A stretch of 64,000 nt of DNA from Andeanibacterium sp036384795 (lineage in GTDB: Bacteria > Pseudomonadota > Alphaproteobacteria > Sphingomonadales > Sphingomonadaceae). A program made the position numbers and the translations under genes. This document shows, piece by piece, positions 25,967 through 36,342 of the stretch (positions within the stretch are counted from its first letter, which is position 1; every line of letters starts with the position of its first letter). Location of the stretch: positions 1 to 64,000 of the forward strand of contig DASVLP010000070.1 in the NCBI GenBank assembly GCA_036384795.1, in the 5' to 3' direction. Below the pieces are notes generated by a model that was not told the DNA's origin, ran no database searches, and saw only the letters and a program-made list of their open reading frames with translations.

Positions 25967-26856
25967 TATGCCGCCGCCGCGATCGGTGCCGCGGGTATCT
26001 GCGCCGCCTCGCGCCTGGCGATCTCGTCGGGCCAGTGGAGGATCTCCATCCGCCCGTCGAAATGCTCGACGAGCGCGTTGCAGCCTTCGACCCAGTCGCC
26101 GTCGTTCCAGTATTCGATGCCGTCGAACTGGCGGAATTCGGCGGTATGGATGTGCCCGCAGACGACCCCGTCGACTCCCCGCTGCGCAGCGGCGCGCGCG
26201 ACCACTTCCTCGTAGCGCGAGATGAATTCGACCGCGTTCTTGACCTTGTGCTTGGCCGTTTTCGAAAGCGACCAGTAAGGCAGCCCGAACCGCCGGCGCG
26301 CCGCGTTCACCCAGCGGTTCAGCGCCATCAGCGCCGTGTAGGCGGCGTCCCCCAGGAAGGCGAGCCAGCGGTGCGCGAGCATCACCGCGTCGAACTCGTC
26401 GCCGTGCAGCACCATCAGCCGCCGCCCGTCGGCGGTGTCGTGGAACGCCGCGCGGCGGATTTCGACGCCGCCGAAGCTCAGCCCGGTGAACTGGCGGAAC
26501 ATCTCGTCGTGGTTGCCCGGGATGTAGACGATCCGCGTGCCGCGCTTGGCGCGCTTGAGGATGCGCCAGACGATGTCGTTGTGCGCGGGAGGCCAGTAGA
26601 ACTTCTTCTTCAGCCGCCAGCCGTCGATGATGTCGCCGACGAGGTACATCGTCTCGGAATCGGTGCTGTCGAGGAAGTCGATCAGCAGTTGCGCGTTGCA
26701 GCCGCGCGTGCCCAGGTGGACGTCCGAAATCCAGATGGTACGGAATGCGCGCCGGCCGCCTTCGGCGGGCTCCGGAATAGCCGAGCCGCCCGCCTTGAAC
26801 CGGGAGAACAGCGGATGGGCGGCAGCGCCGGCCCGGTCGTTTCCTGCGCCGAACAT
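25966..26856 (-). CDS. LpxH-like metallophosphoesterase (UDP-2,3-diacylglucosamine diphosphatase family)
   Basis: A 296-residue calcineurin-like phosphoesterase. All metal motifs are present: DVHLG, GDIIDGW, GNHDE, HGDEFD and GHIHTAEF. The family cleaves the pyrophosphate of UDP-diacylglucosamine in lipid A synthesis, but this branch is longer than LpxH of enterobacteria and its real substrate may be another UDP-lipid or nucleotide. The start is ATG 26856. It forms an operon with the GT4 gene through a TAATG overlap. Confidence 0.82.
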   Translation of the reverse strand: MFGAGNDRAGAAAHPLFSRFKAGGSAIPEPAEGGRRAFRTIWISDVHLGTRGCNAQLLIDFLDSTDSETMYLVGDIIDGWRLKKKFYWPPAHNDIVWRILKRAKRGTRIVYIPGNHDEMFRQFTGLSFGGVEIRRAAFHDTADGRRLMVLHGDEFDAVMLAHRWLAFLGDAAYTALMALNRWVNAARRRFGLPYWSLSKTAKHKVKNAVEFISRYEEVVARAAAQRGVDGVVCGHIHTAEFRQFDGIEYWNDGDWVEGCNALVEHFDGRMEILHWPDEIARREAAQIPAAPIAAAA

Positions 26857-26915
26857 GCGGCGCCCTATGGCGGCCGATTGTTGCAGGCGATGCGCAATTC
26901 CGTGACAGTTCGGCG

Positions 26916-27530
26916 TCAGTCCATCGGAATGTAACCGGGCAGATCGCCGACCCGGTCGAGCCAGGCGCAGACATGCGCATGGTCGGCGATGCGGAACCCG
27001 CCTTCCTCCGCGACGTGGGTGTAGGCGTAGAGCGCGACGTCGGCGAGCGACGCGGCGCTGCCGGCGAACCACTCGCGGCTCGCGAGGTGCCGGTCCATCA
27101 GCTCGAGCGCGGCCTGTCCGGCGAGATGCTTCGCCGGCATCTGCACCCGCTGCACCTCGGTAAGGTTGGCTTCGCCGACGTAAGCCAGCCAGAAGCGCAA
27201 GGTCGCGATGTTGGGCTCGTGGTTGTACTGCTCGAAGAACATCCACCGCAGCATGTCGGCGCGCTCGAAACGGTCTTCCGGCACCAGCCTCGTGCCTTCG
27301 GCCAGGTAGAAACAGGCGGCGTTGCTTTCGGGAAGGAAACGGTCACCGATCTGCAGCACCGGGATGCGGCCGTTCGAATTGACCTTGGCGAGGAATTCGG
27401 CGGTCCGGGTCTCGCCCTTGCGGATGTCGTAGAGCTTGCGCTCAAGCGGCAGGCCGAGCAACGCCGCGGTGAGGCGGATTTTGTAGCAGTTGCCGCTCAG
27501 CGGATCTTCGTGGAGCGTCAGCTTGTCCAT
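26916..27530 (-). CDS. Glutathione S-transferase family protein
   Basis: A 204-residue GST. The N-terminal thioredoxin-like domain (1-80) has SGNCYKIRL, the cis-proline in GRIPVL and ESNA, which binds the gamma-glutamyl part; the helical C-terminal domain follows (WFAGSAASLADVALYAYTH). Cytosolic conjugation or isomerisation of electrophiles is expected. It starts 2 bases after the stop of the luciferase-like monooxygenase, so it is last in a three-gene redox/detoxification operon. Confidence 0.9.
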   Translation of the reverse strand: MDKLTLHEDPLSGNCYKIRLTAALLGLPLERKLYDIRKGETRTAEFLAKVNSNGRIPVLQIGDRFLPESNAACFYLAEGTRLVPEDRFERADMLRWMFFEQYNHEPNIATLRFWLAYVGEANLTEVQRVQMPAKHLAGQAALELMDRHLASREWFAGSAASLADVALYAYTHVAEEGGFRIADHAHVCAWLDRVGDLPGYIPMD

Positions 27531-27532
27531 CG

Positions 27533-28543
27533 TCAGGTTTTCGCCGCGAAACGAGGCGCGACTTCCTGCATGAACAATTCCGCGCTCTGGCCCGCCTCGG
27601 CCTCGGAGATGTCGCCGAACGCGATCTCGAGCGCCATGTAGGTGATCCCCGCCTCGTCGCGCGCCTTCGCGACCCAATCGCGCACCGAGGCCGGCGAGCC
27701 GGCGAAGGCGAGGCCCATGTCGACCCCGCCCGAGAACGTCTGCGCGATCGGGAACGGCTCGCGCCCCAAGTGGTCGACCAGCCAGTTGAATGAGACCGCG
27801 AACCGCTTCCATGCCCGCTCGCCGATCGCCTCCGCCTCGGCGTCCGTCGGCGCGACGATCACCTGGCGCGCGAGCCCCCAGAACGGCGCGCCGGGGCCAA
27901 GCTTGCCGAGCTTATCAAGTTGTTCGCGGTAATCGGCGAACACTTCGCCCGCACGCGCGTTGGGCACCAGGCACAACAGGTTCACGTCATGCGCGGCCGC
28001 CCACTTGTTGCGGTGGCTCGAGGCGGTGCCGTACCACAGCGGCGGGTGCGGTTGTTGCACCGGGCGGATGCGCAGCGGCACGTCCGGCAGGTCGTAGTAA
28101 GCGCCTTTGTGCGCCTCCAGGGTGCCGGTGAGCCCCCGCTGGAGAATCTCCAGCGCTTCCTCGAACATCGGCCCGAGGTCTTCTTCGGCGAGCCCGAAGC
28201 GGGTGTGCTCGGCCGGCTGCCCGCCGCGCCCGATCCCCAATTGGAAGCGGCCGCCCGACAGCTGGTCGAGCATGCCGATTTCCTCGAGCAGCCGCACCGG
28301 GTGATGCAACGGCAGCAGGTAGACAAGGGTGCCGAGCTTGATCGCCTTCGTGCGCTGCGCGACCGCCGCCAGGAACACGGACGGCGAGCTCGCCCGCCCC
28401 AGCTCGGTCGCGTGATGCTCGGTCAGGTGGTAGCAGTAATAGCCGAGGCGGTCGTAAAGCTCCGCCAGGCGCAGGCGTTGCTGGTATTGCTCGGCGACGC
28501 TCATCCCGTTGGCGTCGATATGGTCGAAAACTCCGAACTTCAT
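27533..28543 (-). CDS. LLM-class flavin-dependent monooxygenase
   Basis: A 336-residue bacterial-luciferase-like enzyme with a TIM-barrel fold, beginning MKFGVFDHID and containing YHLTEHHA, LLPLHHPVRLLEEIGMLD and GIGRGG, the FMN and substrate loops of the family. These enzymes need reduced flavin from a partner reductase; none is adjacent, although the preceding quinone oxidoreductase may share the redox function. Substrate unknown. Middle gene of the quinone reductase-LLM-GST operon. Confidence 0.9.
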   Translation of the reverse strand: MKFGVFDHIDANGMSVAEQYQQRLRLAELYDRLGYYCYHLTEHHATELGRASSPSVFLAAVAQRTKAIKLGTLVYLLPLHHPVRLLEEIGMLDQLSGGRFQLGIGRGGQPAEHTRFGLAEEDLGPMFEEALEILQRGLTGTLEAHKGAYYDLPDVPLRIRPVQQPHPPLWYGTASSHRNKWAAAHDVNLLCLVPNARAGEVFADYREQLDKLGKLGPGAPFWGLARQVIVAPTDAEAEAIGERAWKRFAVSFNWLVDHLGREPFPIAQTFSGGVDMGLAFAGSPASVRDWVAKARDEAGITYMALEIAFGDISEAEAGQSAELFMQEVAPRFAAKT

Positions 28544-28563
28544 CGCCTCTCCCTTGGCAGGGC

Positions 28564-29592
28564 TCAGGCGGCCGTTCCCGCCACTTCGAGCACGATTTTT
28601 CCGACGTGCTCGCCCGCTTCCATCGTTCTATGCGCGGATGCCGCTTGGGCAAGCGGAAAGGTCCGGTCGATCAGCGGGCGCAACTTGCCCTCGCCGACCA
28701 GCGGCCAGACCGTCTGCCCGATCTCCTGCGCGAGGAGCGCCTTGAACTCGTCGGAACGGATGCGCAGCGTCGAGCCGGTCAGGGTCACCCGGCGCATCAT
28801 CAGCTGCGCGATGTTGATCGTCGCGCTCGCCCCGCCGAGCACGGCGATCACCACGTAGCGGCCGTCTTCGGCGAGGCATTTGAGGTTGCGCGGCACATAG
28901 TCGCCCGCGACCATGTCGAGCACCACCTCGACGCCGTCGCCGCCGGTGAACCGCTTCACTTCCTCGACGAAATCCTGCGTCCGGTAGTTGATTGCAAGGT
29001 CCGCGCCGATCCTGCGCGCAGCCTCGCACTTCTCGTCGGTGCCGCACGTCGTCAGCACGGTGAGGCCGAACAGCTTGCCCAGCATGATCGCCATCGAGCC
29101 GATTCCGCTGGTGCCGCCATGGACCAGCAGGGTCTCGCCGTCGGTCGCCCAGCCGCGCTCGAACACGTTGTGCCATACCGTGAACAGCGTTTCGGGAAAG
29201 GCGGCCGCCTCGGCGAGCCCGAGCCCCTCGGGCACCGGCAGGCAGTGGCCGGGCTTCGCGAGGCAGTATTCGGCATAGGCGCCGCCCGACACGAGCGCGC
29301 AGACCTGCTGCCCGAGCAGCACCGGATCGACTCCTTCGCCGAATGCGACCACTTCGCCGGACAGCTCGAGCCCGGGGATCGGCGACGCGCCCGCGGGCGG
29401 CGGATAGCCGCCCTGGCGCTGCAGCACGTCGGGCCGGTTGACCCCCGCGAACGCGGTGCGGATCAGCAATTCGCCAGGCCCCGGGTGTGGCACCGGAAGC
29501 ACTTCGGAGCGCAGCACCTCGGGCCCGCCAGGGCGATCGAAGCCCATCGCGACCATCGTCGCGGGCAATGTTTCTCGCGATTTTTCCGTCAC
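28564..29592 (-). CDS. NAD(P)H quinone oxidoreductase, zeta-crystallin/PIG3 family
   Basis: A 342-residue MDR-superfamily reductase lacking zinc ligands. Landmarks are FAGVNRPDVLQRQGGYPPP, the cofactor motif HGGTSGIGSMAI and NYRTQDF, as in PIG3-type quinone oxidoreductases. The GTG at 29592 is used because AGGGT precedes it; an ATG twelve codons later (29556) is an alternative. It heads the operon with the flavin monooxygenase and GST, so the three may detoxify quinones or aromatic electrophiles. Confidence 0.88.
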   Translation of the reverse strand: MTEKSRETLPATMVAMGFDRPGGPEVLRSEVLPVPHPGPGELLIRTAFAGVNRPDVLQRQGGYPPPAGASPIPGLELSGEVVAFGEGVDPVLLGQQVCALVSGGAYAEYCLAKPGHCLPVPEGLGLAEAAAFPETLFTVWHNVFERGWATDGETLLVHGGTSGIGSMAIMLGKLFGLTVLTTCGTDEKCEAARRIGADLAINYRTQDFVEEVKRFTGGDGVEVVLDMVAGDYVPRNLKCLAEDGRYVVIAVLGGASATINIAQLMMRRVTLTGSTLRIRSDEFKALLAQEIGQTVWPLVGEGKLRPLIDRTFPLAQAASAHRTMEAGEHVGKIVLEVAGTAA

Positions 29593-29687
29593 TTCGCGAC
29601 CCTTCGTTCGGCAACCGGGGCGCACTCCACAGCGAAACCCCGCACTCCATTGACAGAAAGCGCGCGCAATTGCGATGCTGCCGCGCA

Positions 29688-29894
29688 ATGGAGGATGGCG
29701 ATCTCCCCAGACGGCGCGGCGACGCGGCCGAGCAGCTTTCGAAAGAGAGCCTGGACAGCTATTCCCAGGACGAGCTGGGCGAACGCATCGCGTTGCTCGA
29801 AGCGGAAATCGCGCGGGTCAGAGCCCACCGGGACAAGGCGGCGTCGCATCGGCAAGCCGCCGATGCCTTCTTCAAGCCCCGGGACGCGCAGTGA
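29688..29894 (+). CDS. DUF1192 small coiled-coil protein
   Basis: A 68-residue acidic, helical protein. The central part, DSYSQDELGERIALLEAEIARV, is the hallmark of DUF1192 proteins, which are widespread in alphaproteobacteria and of unknown function. No signal peptide. It stands between the divergent quinone reductase and clpA, in the clpA direction. Confidence 0.7.
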   Translation: MEDGDLPRRRGDAAEQLSKESLDSYSQDELGERIALLEAEIARVRAHRDKAASHRQAADAFFKPRDAQ

Positions 29895-29916
29895 CGCTGC
29901 GCGGAATATCGGGCGC

Positions 29917-29946
29917 CTCTCGCAAATTCGCGGCGGCGCCCCATAT
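29917..29946 (+). promoter_or_regulatory. Possible RpoH (heat-shock) promoter for clpA
   Basis: CCCCATAT at 29939-29946 matches the -10 consensus of heat-shock sigma factor promoters, with a weak CTCGCAA -35-like element 13 bases upstream. It lies 89 bases before the clpA start. The poor -35 makes this tentative. Confidence 0.35.
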
Positions 29947-30034
29947 TCCTGCTGTTCAGATACATTTGGTAAACCATGAACGGTCATGCTCCCTCGCAAG
30001 CGGGGAGTCGTTTCTCTCGACGAAAGACAGTTGA

Positions 30035-32395
<2,361 letters not shown>

Positions 32396-32400
32396 ATAAG

Positions 32401-32496
32401 CGTCATTCCGGCGCAAGCCGGGATCGCTGGCTGCCTGCTCCGACAGCCACATCGGCACAAGGGGGCCAGCGGTCCCGGGTCGAGCCCGGGACGACG
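32401..32496. repeat. REP-like palindromic repeat, copy 1
   Basis: About 96 bases made of two outer hairpin arms: CGTCATTCCGGCGCAAGCCGGGATCGCTGG at the left and CCAGCGGTCCCGGGTCGAGCCCGGGACGACG at the right, in inverted orientation. It matches copy 2 at 33555-33643 apart from the loop. Such extragenic palindromes fold into strong RNA hairpins and may act as message ends for clpA. Confidence 0.8.
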
Positions 32497-32540
32497 ATGA
32501 AATCGTGGAACCGGCGCTCCATTCCGCTTATTTCCCTTCC

Positions 32541-33545
32541 ATGATCGCCGATTTCGCATGGATCCGGCCCGACCCGTGCGGGATCTACATCGCCCCCGCG
32601 GATTGCTGGATCGATCCCGCCAAGCCGGTCGCCCGCGCGCTGGTGACCCACGGCCACTCCGACCACGCGCGCGGCGGGCATGGCGAGACGATCGCCACGC
32701 CCGCGACGCTGGCGATCATGCGCCTGCGCTATGGCACCGCGGACGGCGCGCGGCCGGTCGCCTATCGCGAGACGCTGGCCCTGCCCGGCGGCGTGGCCGC
32801 GACTTTCGTGCCCGCCGGCCACGTGCTCGGCTCGGCGCAGATCCTGCTCGAGCACGCCGGCGAACGGGTGGTGGTGACCGGCGACTACAAGCGGCGGCCC
32901 GATCCCACCTGTCCTCCATTCGAAGTGACGCCGTGCGACGTATTCGTCACCGAAGCGACCTTCGGCCTGCCGGTGTTCTGCCATCCGCCGATCGAGGAGG
33001 AGATCGGCAAGTTGCTCCAGCGCCTGGCCGACAATCCCGACCGCTGCGTGCTGGTCGGCGCCTACGCGCTGGGCAAGGCGCAGCGGGTGATCGCCGAGCT
33101 CCGCCGCGCCGGACATGCGGCGCCGATCTGGATCCACGGGGCGCTCGAGCGGATGTGTCGGCTTTATGAAGAATTCGGCATTGACCTCGGGGAGCTGCGG
33201 CTGGTCTCCGATGCGAAGAAGGAGGAATTGCGCGGCGCCGTCGTGCTGTGCCCGCCGTCCGCGCTGAACGACCGCTGGAGCCGGCGCCTGCCCGAGCCGA
33301 TCACCGCGATGGCGAGCGGCTGGATGCGGGTGCGCCAGCGCGCGCGGCAACGCAACGTCGAGCTGCCGCTGGTGATCTCCGACCATGCCGATTGGCACGA
33401 GCTTACCCGCACAATCGCAGACGTGAATGCCGCCGAAAGCTGGATCACCCACGGCCGCGAGGACGGGCTGCTGCGCTGGTGCCAGCTCAACCAGCGCCGC
33501 GCCCGCGCGCTGGCGCTGGTGGGCTATGAGGACGAGGATGAGTAG
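32541..33545 (+). CDS. Ligase-associated DNA exonuclease (metallo-beta-lactamase/CPSF fold)
   Basis: A 334-residue protein with the metallo-beta-lactamase signature THGHSDHARGGH, plus PAGHVLGSAQ, GDYKRRPDP, TEATFGLPVF and SDHADW, the last of the beta-CASP type. These mark the nuclease that in bacteria is encoded beside an ATP-dependent DNA ligase. The start, ATG 32541, matches the family length. The next gene is that ligase, after a second REP-like repeat. The helicase and phosphoesterase members of the full repair module are not in the window. Confidence 0.92.
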   Translation: MIADFAWIRPDPCGIYIAPADCWIDPAKPVARALVTHGHSDHARGGHGETIATPATLAIMRLRYGTADGARPVAYRETLALPGGVAATFVPAGHVLGSAQILLEHAGERVVVTGDYKRRPDPTCPPFEVTPCDVFVTEATFGLPVFCHPPIEEEIGKLLQRLADNPDRCVLVGAYALGKAQRVIAELRRAGHAAPIWIHGALERMCRLYEEFGIDLGELRLVSDAKKEELRGAVVLCPPSALNDRWSRRLPEPITAMASGWMRVRQRARQRNVELPLVISDHADWHELTRTIADVNAAESWITHGREDGLLRWCQLNQRRARALALVGYEDEDE

Positions 33546-33554
33546 GGCCAGACT

Positions 33555-33643
33555 CGTCATCCCGGCGGAAACCGGGATCGCTGGCAGCCAAGCGGGACAT
33601 TGCGCCTGGCGGCCAGCGGTCCCGGATCAGGTCCGGGACGACG
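33555..33643. repeat. REP-like palindromic repeat, copy 2
   Basis: An 89-base copy of the repeat at 32401-32496, between the exonuclease stop and the ligase start: CGTCATCCCGGCGGAAACCGGGATCGCTGG ... CCAGCGGTCCCGGATCAGGTCCGGGACGACG. The arms are shared and the loop differs. It separates two genes that probably act together and may alter their relative expression. Confidence 0.8.
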
Positions 33644-33647
33644 GCTG

Positions 33648-35240
33648 ATGGAACACTTCGCCGCCCTGGTCGACGCGCTGGTCTATACCCGCAGCCGCAA
33701 CGAGAAGTTGGCGCTGATCGCGGATTACCTGCGCCGCACGCCCGATCCCGACCGTGGCTGGGCGCTCGCGGCGCTGACCGAATGCCTGGATTTCCCGGCG
33801 GTCAAGGCAAGCGCGATCCGCAATCTGATGCACGAGCGGGTCGACGACGTGCTGTGGGCACTGAGCCGCGACTTCGTGGGCGACACCGCCGAAACGGTAA
33901 GCCTGCTGTGGCCCGAGCCCGAGGCGCCGCCCGCGCCGCCTTCGCTGAGCGAAACGATCGAGCTGCTGCGCGGCATGACCCGCGTCAGCGTGATGAGCGA
34001 ATTGCCGCGCCTGTTCGACCGCCTCGACGCTTCGGGCCGCTATGCGCTGATCAAGCTGGCGACAGGAGCGATGCGAATCGGAGTTTCCGCGCGGCTCGCC
34101 AAAGTCGCGTTCGCGCAGGCTTTCGCGGTCACGGTCGAGGATGTCGAGGAATACTGGCACGGGCTCGCGCCGCCTTACGCGCCGCTGTTCGCCTGGGCCG
34201 CCCACGGCGCGCCGCCGCCCGACATGGAAAACCTCCCGCTGTTCCGCCCGTTCATGCTCGCGCACCCGCTCGAGAACGGCGAAGTGGATCTTTCGGAGTT
34301 CGTCGCCGAATGGAAATGGGACGGCATCCGGGTGCAGCTCGTCCATGCCGGCAACGAAACCCGGGTGTTCTCGCGCTCGGGCGACGACATCTCGGGCAGC
34401 TTTCCCGAGATCGCCGAAGCGCTGACGATCCCTGCCGCGCTCGATGGCGAACTGCTGGTGCGCGGCAGCCATCAAGGCGGAGAGGCCGGCGGCGCGGCGA
34501 GCTTCAACGCGTTGCAGCAGCGGCTCGGACGCAAGACGGTGTCAAAGAAAATGCTCGCCGAATACCCCGCGTTCGTCCGGCTTTACGATGCGCTGTTCAT
34601 CGAAGGCGAGGACTTGCGCGCGCTGCCGTGGGAGCAGCGGCGCAAGCGGCTCGAAGCGCTGGTGCCGCGCCTGCCGGCCGAGCGCTTCGATCTCAGCCAG
34701 GTCGTCGAGGCGGCCGACTTCGCCGAGCTCGGCAGGATTCGCGAGTCCGCGCGTGACGAGGCGATCGAGGGGCTGATGCTCAAGCGCCGCGACGCGCCTT
34801 ACGTCGCGGGGCGCAAGACCGGGTTGTGGTACAAGTGGAAGCGCGATCCGCTGCTGATCGACGCGGTGCTGATGTACGCGCAGCGCGGCAGCGGCAAGCG
34901 CTCGAGCTTCTATTCGGACTATACCTTCGGGTGCTGGGACGGAGATCCCGACGCGGGCGCCGAGCTGCTGCCGGTCGGCAAGGCCTATTTCGGGTTCTCG
35001 GACGAAGAGCTCAAATGGCTCGACCGCTATGTCCGCAACCACACCGTCAATCGCTTCGGCCCGGTGCGCGAGACCGATCGCACCCTGGTGTTCGAAGTCG
35101 CGTTCGATTCGGTCCATGCGAGCAAGCGCCACAAGTCCGGCGTCGCGATGCGCTTCCCGCGGATCAGCCGGATCCGCACCGACAAGCCGGCGCACGAAGC
35201 CGACCGGCTCGACACGCTGAAGGCGCTGATAAAGGACTAG
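33648..35240 (+). CDS. ATP-dependent DNA ligase (exonuclease-associated family)
   Basis: A 530-residue ATP-dependent DNA ligase. The adenylation motif WKWDGIRVQ is near residue 222, with the nucleophilic lysine; an N-terminal DNA-binding region of about 200 residues precedes it, and the OB-fold domain follows (GLMLKRRDAPYV, LWYKWKRDP). It seals nicks using ATP, in addition to the essential NAD-dependent LigA. The upstream exonuclease gene marks it as part of a DNA-damage response module. Its stop, in CTAG at 35237-35240, overlaps the stop of the convergent carbonic anhydrase-like gene. Confidence 0.92.
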   Translation: MEHFAALVDALVYTRSRNEKLALIADYLRRTPDPDRGWALAALTECLDFPAVKASAIRNLMHERVDDVLWALSRDFVGDTAETVSLLWPEPEAPPAPPSLSETIELLRGMTRVSVMSELPRLFDRLDASGRYALIKLATGAMRIGVSARLAKVAFAQAFAVTVEDVEEYWHGLAPPYAPLFAWAAHGAPPPDMENLPLFRPFMLAHPLENGEVDLSEFVAEWKWDGIRVQLVHAGNETRVFSRSGDDISGSFPEIAEALTIPAALDGELLVRGSHQGGEAGGAASFNALQQRLGRKTVSKKMLAEYPAFVRLYDALFIEGEDLRALPWEQRRKRLEALVPRLPAERFDLSQVVEAADFAELGRIRESARDEAIEGLMLKRRDAPYVAGRKTGLWYKWKRDPLLIDAVLMYAQRGSGKRSSFYSDYTFGCWDGDPDAGAELLPVGKAYFGFSDEELKWLDRYVRNHTVNRFGPVRETDRTLVFEVAFDSVHASKRHKSGVAMRFPRISRIRTDKPAHEADRLDTLKALIKD

Positions 35241-35806
35241 CTTCCGGCCAGCGCAGCCGTATGCGCCCTGCCGTTCTCGACGTAGTGCGCGACACCCTTG
35301 CGCATCTCGGCGATCGCCTTGTCGGGCAGTTCGCGCACCAGTTTCGCCGGACGCCCCACCCACAGCTCACGCGCGGCGACCGTCTTGCCCGAAGTCAGCA
35401 TCGCCCCGGCGCCGAGCATTGCGTCCGAGCCGATCCGGCAGCCGTCCATCACGATCGCGCCGAGGCCGACGAACGCGCGATCCTCCAGCACGCAGCCATG
35501 GACCATCGCCATGTGGCCGATCAGCACCTCGTCGCCGATCAGGGTCGGGAAGCCCTCCGGATGCGCCTCGCTCGGGCTTTCGCAATGGATCACGCTGCCG
35601 TCCTGCACGTTGGTGCGCGCACCGATCACGATCCGGTTCACGTCCGCGCGGACGACGCAGTTGTACCACACGCTGGCCTCGGGTCCGATCTCGACGTCGC
35701 CGACGATCCTCGCCCCGGGCGCGATGAACGCGCTGGGGTCGATGCGTGGGGCCTTGCCGTGGAGCGGCAGGATCGTCGCCCATGGAAAACGCTCGGCAGG
35801 GCTCAT
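35237..35806 (-). CDS. Gamma-class carbonic anhydrase family protein
   Basis: A 189-residue left-handed beta-helix protein built of hexapeptide repeats (IVGDVEIGPEASVWYNCVVRAD). The histidines of the zinc site are recognisable in VIHCES and GHMAMVHGC. Related proteins include YrdA/PaaY and CamH; activity in this subfamily is often untested. The ATG at 35806 overlaps the upstream GNAT stop (ATGA). Confidence 0.88.
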   Translation of the reverse strand: MSPAERFPWATILPLHGKAPRIDPSAFIAPGARIVGDVEIGPEASVWYNCVVRADVNRIVIGARTNVQDGSVIHCESPSEAHPEGFPTLIGDEVLIGHMAMVHGCVLEDRAFVGLGAIVMDGCRIGSDAMLGAGAMLTSGKTVAARELWVGRPAKLVRELPDKAIAEMRKGVAHYVENGRAHTAALAGS

Positions 35807-36342
35807 CGGATTGCCTCCAGGCGATAGGTTACGTGCGGCCGGAGCCGGTGCTCCTCGACGTTGGGATGCTCGAAATCCATCTCTTCGAGATGGCGCATGC
35901 CGAGGCGCTCCATCAGGCCCCGGCTGCGGGTGTTGCCGGCCCAGGTGATCGCCCAGACCGGCCGGCCGGGGCGGTTGGCGGCGATCCAGCCAAGCGTCGC
36001 TTCGGCTGCTTCGCGCGCGTAGGACTGACCCCAGCAATCGGACGCCAGCCGCCAGCCGATCTCGAGCTCGTCGGCGAGAAACGGCACGGTGCCTAGGCCG
36101 ACGCCGCAAAAGCCCAGCACCCGCCCATCCGCGCGCCGCTCCATCGCCCAGAACGTCGAGCCGTCGCGCCGGCTGCGTTCCTGCAAGCGGCCGAGCAGCC
36201 CCCGGGTCTTGTCCAGGTCATGGAGCGGGCCGATCGTTTTCATCACTTGCGGATCGGTGCACAGCGCGCTGAGTGCCGGCAGATCGTCGTCGCGCCAGTC
36301 ACGCAGGGTCAGGCGCTCGGTCTCGAGCCGGAACTCAGCCAT
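35803..36342 (-). CDS. GNAT-family N-acetyltransferase (RimJ/RimL type)
   Basis: A 179-residue acetyltransferase beginning ETERLTLRDWRDDDLPAL, a RimJ/RimL-like opening, with the acetyl-CoA region around GWRLASDCWGQSYAREAAEA and NTRSRGLMERLGM. Substrate unknown. Its ATG overlaps the hemB stop by 8 bases and its stop overlaps the carbonic-anhydrase-like ATG, so hemB-GNAT-gammaCA form one operon. Confidence 0.87.
   Translation of the reverse strand: MAEFRLETERLTLRDWRDDDLPALSALCTDPQVMKTIGPLHDLDKTRGLLGRLQERSRRDGSTFWAMERRADGRVLGFCGVGLGTVPFLADELEIGWRLASDCWGQSYAREAAEATLGWIAANRPGRPVWAITWAGNTRSRGLMERLGMRHLEEMDFEHPNVEEHRLRPHVTYRLEAIR

Noticed and set aside
32396..33647. The repeats at 32401 and 33555 as parts of a CRISPR array or insertion sequence
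   Set aside because: Only two copies more than 1 kb apart, internally palindromic, without spacers or a transposase.
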